From Mixia osmundae IAM 14324 (Eukaryota > Basidiomycota > Mixiomycetes > Mixiales > Mixiaceae), in contig NW_014575558.1 in NCBI RefSeq assembly GCF_000708205.1, forward strand, positions 723,146 to 787,145: a stretch of DNA of 64,000 nt, written 5' to 3'. The position numbers and the translations under genes were made by a program. The notes beneath the pieces are model-generated. The model was given only the letters and a program-made list of their open reading frames with translations. It was not told the DNA's origin and searched no databases. This document shows, one piece after another, positions 31,733-42,075 of this stretch (positions are counted from its first letter, which is position 1; each line of letters starts with the position of its first letter).

Positions 31733-34700
31733 ATGGTCGGCCTCCTGTCTAGGATCAAGGGCTTGGCAGACAACGCGGGCGATGCCAACCCGGGTCGTTC
31801 TTCGTCAGAGACGCCAAGCAGCAGCGCAAATACTTCTCCTGCCAAAATGCGCACGCCCGACAAAGCGATCAGGAACGAGCCCGTGCACGGTGACCATGCG
31901 CACTTAGAGCCTGAGAACAGCGTGGACTATGCTGCACCGCGCAAATCAATGACCATGCCAACTATTGCTACGGCTGGCCATCAGATACCGACCATAGATA
32001 TTGCAAGCCCACAGAGCGAGATGGCGCCACAGTTCTCCAGTCTCAGCCGAGACCGCTCAAACACGATGCCATCCGAGCAGATCGGACGGAAACCATCGAT
32101 CAACAGCACTTTGTCTGCTTCTCATAACGACGCGACGAGACGGCAGTCCATCTCCAGCCGGGTGACTCCAGCAGATATCTCACACAACGAAAAGCACCCC
32201 GCTCTGACGGCCATTCTCTCACCGGGAGCAGAAGGACCGTCCGAACAAGGCTCACTCACACTAGATCATCTGCTCGATGTCCAACCGACCAATGCCACAG
32301 GTCCTCTCGGTTCACAACCCGAGATGATCATACAAGCTCAGCAGAGGCGAGCATCGGGCCAGACTGGCCTGTCTGGCTCACCCCTGACTCAATCCATGTC
32401 GCGAAGAGCGAGCGCATTCTCGGAACTTGATCTGAACGCGAGCGGCAAAGACGCCGTCTCTCTTGCACAGTCTCAGTCAGATTCTGCACTCAACTCTAGA
32501 GGTGGCTCACCACCCAATGATGCGCATCCGCCAAACGGTCTCGGAGCTCTCGCTGCCGTCAACACAGTCGGCGGCACGAACCAGCTCGCTGTGAGCTCAA
32601 GTAGCAGACTGGGTATCGCTTCAGACTCTCCCTCCCGGCGGGGCTCAATCTCTGCGCCCAAATCGCCTATGTTGAGCGGCAAAAAGGGGAACAAACAGAT
32701 CGGCGGAATAGGCAGCGCTCTGGCTATGTCCGGTGCAACGCTTGCTAGCCCGGCTCCTGCACTCACGCAGCCAATACGAGTGGGCAGAATGAGCGGTGAC
32801 GACTATGCCAATTCAGATCGTGCTTCTTACTACGGCGACGCAGACGGAGATGATTCGTCTAGTCATTATGGCGCAGGCTATGCAGTTGCCTCGAGCAAAC
32901 GCAACGCTGACTTTCATGTTCTTTTCAAGACTATACCAGAAGATGATTATCTCATCGAAGGTGTGTTCCTCACCAGCGCGCTGACACGGTGTACTGAGCT
33001 TGGCAACAGATTATGGTTGTGCCCTCCAGAGAGACATCCTCATACAAGGCCGGCTGTACATCTCTGAGCATCACCTCTGCTTCAATGCTAATATCTTTGG
33101 CTGGGTCACTACGGTGAGCATCATGCTAGCAAAATCAAGACGCTGCTGATGTTGCTTATACGCAGCTCGTCGTGCCTTTTACGGAGGTAGTAACGATCGA
33201 AAAGAGAATGACTGCGTTCGTCATTCCTAATGCAGTTCAAGTAGCGACACTTCACGCAAAGGTCGCCTTTTCCTCTCACTGTGATCATCCCCTTGCTAAC
33301 AATCCCCGCAGCACATTTTCGCTTCGTTCCTGTCTCGCGATACGACGTATGATCTCGTGACGAACATCTGGCGAATATCTCACCCTGACGTACCTCAAGT
33401 CGCTCTGCGCGGTAACGGAGCGCATGAGAATGATCACGATAGCTCGGACGAGGGTCCGGAAGAGGGTGAAGGTCTCGAGCGAAGTAGCACAGAAGGCGCA
33501 CGCAAGCGAATTGCACGCCGACTTCGCGGTCGCAGCAGAGGCGCAAAAGACCAAGACTCGCCAACTAAGCCGAAAGATGGCATTGAAGTCGCTGCCCAAT
33601 CGAATGGTACAGCAGAGACGGCCAGACCGGTCAAAGGAAAGAAGGAGACCCATCCTGTTACAGAGTGCGACTGTCTGACGAAGAAGGAACATTTCGCCAA
33701 TGTCGTCCTCGATCAAGTCTATCCCACCTCACCAGAAAAGCTCCACAATCTTGTCTATACGAGCGCCTTCTTCAAGGATTTTGCGACGAACAATCAGAAG
33801 CTAACGGATATACAAATGTCAGACTGGAAGCCCAGCACTGAAGGCACTGGCTTGCTTGAGCGCTCGATGACTTACATCAAGCCGCTCAGCGGACCTGTAG
33901 GACCCAAGTCGACGAAATGTCACCTGACAGACGCGAATATCCATATCGACTACGATGCCTATCTGACCACATTGACGACCACGAAGACGCCCGATGTCCC
34001 GAGTGGAGGATCGTTCGCCGTCAAGACCAAGACGTGTATCATGTGGGCAAAGAACGACAGCGCTCGTATGGTTGTCACGACAGAAGTCGAATGGTTCAAG
34101 AGTAGCTTCTTGAAGAGTGCGTCTCCATCTGCCAGGCCACTGCCTCGACTGACCAAAGACTCGATGAAACAGGCGTGATCACTTCGTCCGCATTGGAAGG
34201 GCAGAAGACGCTCTACAAGGAGATGGACAAAGAGATGCGGACGTACATCCAACAGCATCGCACAGAATTCGGATCGGTCACCGCTGATCCAGGCGAGGAG
34301 GATGAGGAGCCTGCGATGCCTGCTCCGATCACGGAGACCAAAGCAAGCGAAACGCCTGACGAGCAGCCCCAGACTACTCTGTTCGGCTTCGATCTTGGTC
34401 CTCTGAGTCAATACGTCTCCCCCGTGTCCGATTTCCTCAGCTCGGCGAGCGAGTCGATTGCAGATCTGACGGGACAAGCATCGCCTACTGCCATCATACT
34501 CTCTCTCGTCATCTTCGTGCTGCTGGTATCGAATATCAAGTCGCTCATGACGAGTCGGCACCCCGAACGACCTCGTTCGCTCCGGACCGGCTCGGCGGAT
34601 GATCATGCTCATCAAGTGGCAGATGCGGTCAAAGACGTGTTGCACGAGTATTTTGCCTTTACGAAACAGCACCCCGAAGCGATTCCTTCAGCAAGCACGA

Positions 34701-34816
34701 CAAACTTGCCTGCTACTCTGTCCGGAGCGACAGAGATCAACGAGATCACCCAAGCTATCGCTGCGCTTGAGGCGAGGCTCGCAAAATTGAAGCAGTCCAT
34801 CGATCAGGTTGACTGA
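31733..34816 (+). CDS. GRAM and VASt domain sterol-transfer protein (Lam/Ltc, Aster type)
   Basis: Coding exons are 31733-32960, 33010-33113, 33166-33261, 33312-34116 and 34173-34816, giving 958 residues. The first 400 residues are Ser-rich and disordered. The GRAM domain shows IPEDDYLIE, GRLYISEHHLCFNANIFGW and the follow-up IEKRMTAFVIPNA. The VASt (StART-like) domain starts near YPTSPEKLHNLVY, with DWKPSTEG and YIKPLSGPVGPKST. A membrane anchor (AIILSLVIFVLLV) lies near residue 850 and is followed by a short coiled coil. Known role of the family: moving ergosterol between plasma membrane and ER at contact sites, anchored in the ER. Confidence 0.93.
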
Positions 34817-34942
34817 TTGCGTCTTTTGCTCTCCAGGATCACAGCGTGTAATATTACAAGCAGAATCACATGTCGAACTACAATGCATCTGCATGCACTT
34901 TGCCTACCTCCTCTTTGCGCTGCTTGTTCTTGCCGGGCTTGA

Positions 34943-35248
34943 CTAGAGAGGTTTTGCAGGCAATTGGGTGAGCAAGACGTTGTGCCTCTTCTTGATCGTC
35001 ACTCGGTGTCGAGAGAACCTGCGGGTTCCGATACCCGTTGAGCCTGTGGCTAGCTCGATGGAGAGGAGTACGCACTTGTCATCTGGCGAGAATCGAGCAG
35101 GATGAGCAGATCGTGTGAGCTTTCCGGCGTCTGTCCGTTTCTGCAGCCACCGGTGTAAACTTGCTGTGGGACGAGCAGTGAGACATCTGCCTACCTTGAG
35201 CGTGTACCTCCTGTTGCCTGCCTCGTCGAGCGAGTACATGAGATGCAT
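34943..35248 (-). CDS. NOP10: H/ACA snoRNP protein Nop10
   Basis: Coding exons are 34943-35018, 35076-35140 and 35195-35248, giving 64 residues, the expected size. Seen: [25 protein letters not shown] and [11 protein letters not shown], all hallmarks of Nop10. It binds the pseudouridine synthase Cbf5 in H/ACA ribonucleoproteins of the nucleolus, needed for rRNA pseudouridylation. The start is 104 bp from the divergent BOL2 start. Confidence 0.95.
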   Translation of the reverse strand: MHLMYSLDEAGNRRYTLKVGRCLTARPTASLHRWLQKRTDAGKLTRSAHPARFSPDDKCVLLSIELATGSTGIGTRRFSRHRVTIKKRHNVLLTQLPAKPL

Positions 35249-35352
35249 CTCTCGGACGAGTTGCTGGGATTTCTTGGCCTCTGAAGCGCTAAAGTTATTT
35301 TATCGCGAGCGAACGCAGGCAGAGTGTGAGCGTTGGGCGCCGGCGGAGCAGG

Positions 35353-35911
35353 ATGGGCGGGATCGACGAAGCGTCACTGGAAGCACGGATACGAGCAGTG
35401 CTGCCAAGTGCAACTCATGTCGTACGCTTGCCTGTGCACGCTGGTTGCCTTGGCTAACACTCAAGATGATGATTCAGCAAGTCTTTGATATCTCAGGCAA
35501 GTCCTGTAGCTTCTGAGCTTGCTCCCAAGCTCAGGTACCTCGGGTCTGCAGGTGGTTGCGGACAGGCATGTGAACTGCAGAGCAGCATGCACATGCTCAC
35601 TCACACCATGCGAAACAGTCCTATGAGGTAATCATCGTGTCACCTGACTTTGAGGGCATGTCGACGCTCAAGCGGCATCGCAAAGGTGTGTCAAGAGGCT
35701 CTCCGTCCTCGACCAGAGCTGATCACGCAGGACGTTGCGCAGTCAATGAGCTACTGGCGGACGAGATTGCGCAATTGCACGCGTTTACGCAGGTGAGGAG
35801 CTCGCTTGGGCGACGGGTCTACCGAGCAGCAAGAGGCTGATGGACCGGCAGAAATCGCTGACGCCGGAGCAATGGTCAAAGACCAGAGTGGTCGATGCGA
35901 CGCCACAGTGA
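35353..35911 (+). CDS. BOL2: BolA-like protein Bol2/Fra2 with 14-nt micro-exon
   Basis: Six coding exons: 35353-35421, 35478-35496, 35552-35565, 35619-35685, 35731-35792 and 35852-35911, giving 96 residues. The product shows DISGGCGQSYEV with the invariant Cys, FEGMSTLKRHR, LLADEIAQLHAF with the conserved His, and KSLTPEQW, the whole BolA fold. In yeast, Bol2 with Grx3/4 binds a cytosolic [2Fe-2S] cluster and signals iron status. Exon 3 is 14 nt and encodes the end of the GGCGQ loop. The introns on both sides of it begin GC (35497-35551, 35566-35618). Five introns in 559 bp make this gene easy to miss. Its stop is 3 bp from the URM1 stop. Confidence 0.9.
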
Positions 35912-35914
35912 CGT

Positions 35915-36385
35915 TCAGCCGCCGTGTAAAGTCGAGATGAAGACGATCTCGTCGTTCGGCTTGATGTTGTAGTCCAGCTCGCCTTCGAGTTCCCAATCGC
36001 AATCGTTCACGAGCACCAGAATACCCGGTCGACTGTGCGGCTCACATCAGCCCGACCCTCGTCATGCAAGCTGGGAAAGTGGGAGCTTACACAGTCTGAC
36101 CTTGAACGAATAGATCGGGTCTCTGCTTGTCTTGTAGCTCGCGCTCGAGCAGATATGCAATGAGCAATCGGATGTCTGTCGCTCGCGATGCTGTTGAGGA
36201 AGAAAGCGCCGCTCCTAGGTCTCCTTGAGCTAGGCTTGCTGCATCGTAATGGGTTGGCAATCTGACGGTACGGCTTCGTTGGCTGCCGAAGAGCAGCTCC
36301 ATGCCACCCCTGCCTCGACATGCCCTGAGCTCGGTGACGATCTACATGACGAGAGTGCGGACCCAAAGGCGACTCTGATGTCCAT
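35915..36385 (-). CDS. URM1: Ubiquitin-related modifier Urm1
   Basis: Coding exons are 35915-36032, 36091-36309 and 36363-36385, giving 119 residues. Seen: [10 protein letters not shown] near the start, [17 protein letters not shown], and the mandatory C-terminal FISTLHGG. The Gly-Gly end is thiocarboxylated and serves as sulfur carrier for 2-thiolation of tRNA wobble uridine, and conjugates to proteins under oxidative stress. The first exon is only 23 nt. A Ser/Ala-rich insert near residue 35 makes the protein slightly longer than usual. The start is 116 bp from the divergent SRO7-like gene. Confidence 0.94.
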
Positions 36386-36501
36386 TCGGCCGAGCAATCC
36401 GGCTTGTCAAAGCTGGCAGACAACGCGTCGTCGAGGAGAGGAACAAGCAAGGATCCGACTGACTGAGCCCGGCTATCTCTCACGAACAAGCTCCGGCTAG
36501 C

Positions 36502-39500
36502 ATGGCACACGGCTTCAGACATCGCTTGGGAGGTCTCGGGAGCTCCGGCAAGGTAGCCGAAGCCGCTCAGAGTCTGGACTGGACTCAGGAGCTCGAGCAT
36601 GCCAATCCTCTCAAGCTCGGCAGGCTGGCCGACTTGACACTTCCCTCGGACGTCACTGCTATGGCCTACGATCCACTACAGGGTCTACTGGCCGTCGGTA
36701 CACATTCCGGCACGGTACACGTCTTTGGAGCTCAAGCAGTGCGGACCTCGTGGAAAATAAAGAGTAGGCAGGATCAACGGATCAAGCTGTTGCAGTTCTG
36801 GACGGGCACACCGCTGCTCATCATCATCGATGAGAGCAACACGCTCTCCATCTTTGACCTTGCCACGCTCGAGCATCGCAGTCAACCTACACGCTACGCC
36901 GTCACGAGTCTACGGAGTGATGTGACGGCCATCGAGTCAACTCACGTCCATTCGCATCTGTTTATCGGTTTCAGAGATGGATCGATAGATTGCTACGATC
37001 TCGCCTGTGCTCGCATATCCGGCCATAGGATCTCGAATCTCTGGCTAGAGCAAGAAGAAGTCCTCAGGCGGTCCGGTGTGCCCGACGCGCCCTCGCGTCG
37101 TCATATCCCCGTCCTCGTCGACATTCACATCCACCCGACCGATCTCAATATCCTCGCAGTGGCCTACGAGGGTGGTGTGGCTCTGTATGACATACGAGCG
37201 AGGGAGGTCAGATCTACTTTCGATCTGATCATACCCCCGGGCGCTCTGGGCGGCGGTGGCGACTCGGGAGAACGCTTGTTTACCGAGCGACGCCCTGCAG
37301 TCACATGTATAGCCTTCAGACATGATGGTCTCGTCCTAGCAGTCGGTCACATTGACGGCAGTATCTCTTTTTGGGATCTCAACGATGCCGATCATCCCCT
37401 CTTAGTCAGAACGCTAGACAGGACGGACGTCAACATTGCCAATGCAGCCGACCTCTTCAATACCGACGAGACTCAACAAGACGAACAACCTCGTGAGCCC
37501 ATCTTCAAGCTCTCTTGGGCTTCTCCGCCCGAGCAAGGCTTCGTCGAACGCATGACGACTGCTGCACCAGCTTCACTAGAGACTCAGCTCATCGTGCTCG
37601 GCGGTCTCACTCCTTCCGACAGAGCAGGCGTCTACGTCATGCATTTCCCCCTCGTTGCTGCTCTGGCTAGTACCGGACAAGCAGCAACGAGTCCGATCAA
37701 GCAAGCATTCGGTCGACTGCGCGATTCACTCAATCCGACAAAGCGATCAGTATACCCTACTCTCGATGCAGCGCAGGATTACCTCGTCCTACCTCGGACG
37801 GCTCAAGCGGGTTTGGCCAATGATCCATTTGGCCTGGTCATTACCTCATCAGCTCAAGAGCAGCCTAAGGACATGACAGCATGGTCGTTTCCGCCTCGTC
37901 ACGCCGAGCTACAGGAAGAACTCGCACTGCCTACCTTACTCGCTTGGTCTGGCAAGCGATGTATCAGCACAAGTAGTATCAGATCGGTTTCGAGCGAGGC
38001 ACATAAACAGCTTCAGAGAAGGCGAGAGACCCGGCTGCCGGCTTTACCCCTCGCAGGCGGGACTGCTCAGCCCAGAGCAAGAGGGCACGAGAAATTGGAG
38101 GCGATGGTCTCTGCTGTTCAGTTGGAAGAGCATCGCATCTTGCTTACAGGCCACCGAGATCTGTCTGTGTGCATCTCAGATCTGTCGTCCTCGCTGCTCG
38201 CTCCGTCTTATGCCCAAGATATGACACAAGACTCCAGATTGCGGCGCGATTTCCCTTCTCTGCTATATAGCCTACCCGGCCAGACCGTTCTCGCGGCTCT
38301 GCGTGAGAATCATCATCGTCGTCTGGACTTGCGACCCGATCTGAGCGTCACGCACATTGAGCTTTGCGAAGATAGCCTCGAGCTACTCGTCGTTTTCAAT
38401 GACGGACAATCGCTCATCTTTCGCTTGGGTTCAGCTGGCGAAGCGGAGTACGAAGGCCCTCCTGCATCTTCTCGCAAGTCAGAGATTCCACTGCCTGCGC
38501 ACGATGCCCCTGCCTGGACAGAATCCACCAGTCCCCCACCGCCCGTCCGTCCTGCCCGATCGTTGCTACGTACACAGTCGGGCGAAGTTCCGCCGCCTCG
38601 TCCTGCTCGCAGAAGACCGCTCGAAGGACAAAACTGGCAAGTGGATTCGACCAACATCTCACGCCTGTCCGTCCCGGGCAAATTCAAACCGATGTACCGC
38701 GTTCAGTGCTCTAGCGATATCCTCACTGCGCTCGATTTCAAGATTGGCTTTGTCGCTCTTGCATATGGACCCAATCTGGCCGTATTCGATCTGAGAACGG
38801 GCGAAGCGATCCCGAGACCACAGGCGAGTAATGTGCGGGAGGTCATATCCGTCCTCAAATTCATCGTTGGACCAACGGAAGAAGGTGCGTGCATTGCCAT
38901 CGCTCGCTAGCAAGAGCTGAACATTGCATCAATGTACAGATGCGGAGAGTGCAGTCAGATTGTTAGAAGTAAGGACCAGTGGGCAATGTACGGTGCTCGA
39001 TTTTCACCAAGCAGCAGATACTTGGATCATCTCGAGCGAACGACGCGTATTCGACCACAACAGCCTCTCAAAGCCGCTCAACGCCATGGTTTGCGATATC
39101 AGAGGCAAGAATCTCGCTGCCAGTCCGCAGCTGCTCGAAATGGCTATGCTCGCCCAGCGTGATCCCATGATGCGCAGAGAACGCGAGAAAGGACCGAATT
39201 TGCATTCGCTCAGCTTTGTCATTGCTACTCGGTCGATGGCGTCCTTCGTCAACACGACCGGCACTCGACTGACCAAAATCGATTTCGAGGTCGAAGCTGT
39301 GGGCGCAGCGATGCTGCATTTGCAGGGCCGTCTGCTCCTGGCGGTTTACTTTCGAGATGGATCAGTCCGCGCGTATCGAGTGCCCGGCCATCTCGAAGAA
39401 ATCCAGCTTGTCAACACGATAGACGAGTGAGCGCTCCATCGTGTATACACTGATCATGACTGATGCATGAGCAGTTTCAAAGCGGTTCCACCGGTAGAAG

Positions 39501-40048
39501 TGACGCCAAGCGGTGATTGCTTACGCACCGATCACGACGGCATTCATCTCATCACACTGTGCGACGTTTTGCGACCAGCCTATCCACCTGCACTCACTCT
39601 GCACAACCCACGCAACAATGTGCGCACACAAGCCATAGCTACGATGGGCTCGACCGTCATGTCCTGGTTTGGCGGCGTGGCAGGTCCGGCGACGGGAGCG
39701 GAAATCGACAGCTTGCTTGCAGGACCGAATCGGCCCCCGCCAAAGACTGCGCCTACAGCTACGCCAGACAGTGCCGCTCCCCGACGTGGACCTGTTGCGA
39801 CTCCTTCGTCGAGTACGGGCACAGACTATAGCAAGATCAATCGCCAGCGCGCAACAGAAGAGACCGCTCAAACGCGAGATTATCTGGCGGAACTGCAGCA
39901 AGGTCTCTCCGAGCGCGGCATGAAGCTCGAGAATCTTCAGAACGGTCTGAACGATATGTCGGCAGGAGCATCGAGCATGCTGGCCAACGCCAAGCGCATG
40001 GCGGTCCAGCAAGCAGCCAAGCAAAAGCTAGCAAGTATGTTCACATAG
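36502..40048 (+). CDS. Sro7/tomosyn/Lgl-family exocytosis regulator
   Basis: Coding exons are 36502-38884, 38940-39426 and 39475-40048, giving 1147 residues. Two WD40 propellers are indicated by repeated blocks such as GLLAVGTHSGTVHVFG, LFIGFRDGSIDCYDL, LNILAVAYEGGVALYDIR and LAVGHIDGSISFWDL. A Pro/Arg-rich linker follows near residue 690. The C-terminus (NRQRATEETAQTRDYLAEL and onward) is an R-SNARE-like coiled coil without a membrane anchor, as in tomosyn. Family members bind t-SNAREs and Rab Sec4 and tune vesicle fusion at the plasma membrane. The 3' end overlaps the convergent release-factor gene by 8 bp. Confidence 0.92.
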
Positions 40049-40487
40049 AAGTCGAGGCGGCCTCTGCATCTGTCTTCGCGTTGATCTTTGCATCCGCTTT
40101 ACGCCGTCGTTTGCGAGCAGCGGCAGCTTTTTTGGCGCCGAGCTTGTCCCATTTGGCCTCGACTGAGCTCTTGCCGGGATTGAGATGAAGATCGAGTTTC
40201 TCTCTCATGATCTTGCGAGCGAGCGATCTGTTCCACTCTCGCGAGCGGGTCTCGTGACATTGGACGCGGATACCAGTCGGACGGTGAATGAGCGAGCAGG
40301 ATATGTTGGTCTTGTTGATCGATTGACCACCCGGTCCACTGCCTCTCACCCAAGTCTCTTCCAAGTCGTCCTCATCGAGCTGTGGCAGGCTCGGCTTGTG
40401 CGCTGCTCGTGCCAGCCTAGGACATGATGCAGAGAGCAAGGATCGCCGTGTCAGCGTTCGTGAGCCCAAGCAAGCACGAGCAAGCAT
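40041..40487 (-). CDS. Mitochondrial peptide-chain-release-factor-like protein (MTRFR/C12orf65 type)
   Basis: A single exon of 148 residues. Residues 1-28 are Arg/Leu/Ala/Ser-rich without acids, a likely mitochondrial presequence. The core has GSGPGGQSINKT, the GGQ motif that hydrolyses peptidyl-tRNA, then VQCHETRS, and a long Lys/Arg/Ala-rich tail that in the family binds the ribosome. No codon-recognition domain is present, so it is a rescue-type factor rather than a stop-codon reader. The final codons overlap the SRO7-like coding end on the other strand. Confidence 0.9.
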   Translation of the reverse strand: MLARACLGSRTLTRRSLLSASCPRLARAAHKPSLPQLDEDDLEETWVRGSGPGGQSINKTNISCSLIHRPTGIRVQCHETRSREWNRSLARKIMREKLDLHLNPGKSSVEAKWDKLGAKKAAAARKRRRKADAKINAKTDAEAASTSM

Positions 40488-40589
40488 GCCTGCCCTGCGT
40501 GCCCGTCGCGATGATCGATGATGTCAACGTCTGTTTGTCGACTTGTCAAACCACTTTTCCTCGAAAACTCAAATCTGTGTGTCCAGCCA

Positions 40590-42026
40590 ATGAGCCAGCG
40601 CTGCGCCGACACTGCACTTGGCTCATGGCTGCGACATCACGACGGCTTCATCCATGAGCATCTCATCGTCGTACAAGGTTCTGCTTACGCTCAGTAGCCC
40701 TGCAATGGCTGAAGCGGGACTACAGACGAGCTGGGCGACAAGAGCATCATAGCAACGACTGACTTGCCTGCTGGAACATGCATAGCCTCCTGTCCTCACA
40801 CACTTGCCATAACGCCCACCTCGGCGAGAGCAGCACTCGGACACCATGCGACTGAGCTGTCTGATCATCAAGCAATGGTGCTCTACTTGGTCTTGCACAA
40901 GCATCCCTCGCCTGCTGTCTGCTGCCTACATCAGGCCTATGTGGACACTCTCCCTCCGCGATCAGCCATGCGTACGCCTCTGTGGTTCAACCCGGCAGAA
41001 GTGCAGCTCTTGCAAGGCACCAATCTAGCAGGCGCGGTCACGGATAGGCAACGCGATTGGCAGCTCGAATGGATGACCGTGCTCAGAAGGGCCGGCCAAT
41101 CTGGACTCTTCAAAGCGAGTTTTGAGGAAACCTGGCCTTCTGCGCTCTGGGCTGCTACCATTCTCTCCTCTCGCGCATTCCCATCCCATCTGATTGACGG
41201 CAATGAGCAAGCCTCGACGCCCGTGCTATTTCCAGGTGTCGACGCTTTCAACCATCAGCAAGCGCGCAAGGTCACTTGGCAAACATCTTCCGCCTCTGGC
41301 CGGTTCAATCTCGTGCAAGATGAACCAACTGCTGCTGGACAGCAAGTCTTCAATAATTACGGGCCAAAATCGAACGAGGAGTTTCTGCTAGGCTATGGCT
41401 TCATCATACCGAATAACCCAGATGATCACATGGTGCTCAAGCTTGCTCCACCACGACTCGCGCCAGGTCACGCAGAGCCCAAACGATCCCTGGAGAGCGT
41501 GCTGCAAGCATGTCAGCTGACCGAATTGAGGCACCTCGTACGAAGAGACGGCGTCATTCCCGATGCGCTGTTGGCTCAAGTCAGGTTGATGATCAGTCTA
41601 CACGATGCCGAAGACGGCAGGACGCTAGAGGGCAGACTGCAGACACAGAGCGCTAGTGCTGGCGAGTATATCAGCCTAGATAACGAGCTCAATATGATTG
41701 AGCAAATCATGACCTTGCTCTACCTCCGCATCAATGCGCTCTCGCAGGACGTCTCTGCGATGATCGTTGAGGATAGTCAGGAAGACCTCGTCAAGCGTGC
41801 TCGGACAGATGAGCCGGCAGCACGCGATCAGACCGCAGCAGCTCCGATCAGACCAGAAGTGCTCGCCATGGTCATGGAGTATCGCAAAGGTCAGCTCGAG
41901 ATCGCACAAGCTGCCACACTCTTTTGCCATACCTTCTTGCTGGAGAGAGCAGCAAAATCAGCCCAGGCGCAAGGCATAGATGTGACTCTAGAAGACCTGC
42001 AGGATTCTGTCAAGATGCAAGCATAG
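40590..42026 (+). CDS. SET-domain protein-lysine methyltransferase (Rkm1/Efm1-like)
   Basis: Coding exons are 40590-40677 and 40726-42026, giving 462 residues. The N-terminus (SWLRHHDGFIHEH, ATTDLPAGTCI) matches the split SET domain start. The SET core shows PGVDAFNHQ (the NH cofactor motif) and FNNYGPKSNEEFLLGYGF (the catalytic tyrosine region), followed by a helical Rubisco-LSMT-like substrate-binding domain. Relatives methylate ribosomal proteins or translation elongation factors. The precise substrate cannot be read from sequence. It starts 102 bp from the divergent release-factor gene. Confidence 0.88.
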
Positions 42027-42075
42027 AAGCAAGTACGCGAGCCATTAGCATGTCTGTTGTACAACATCATGCACA

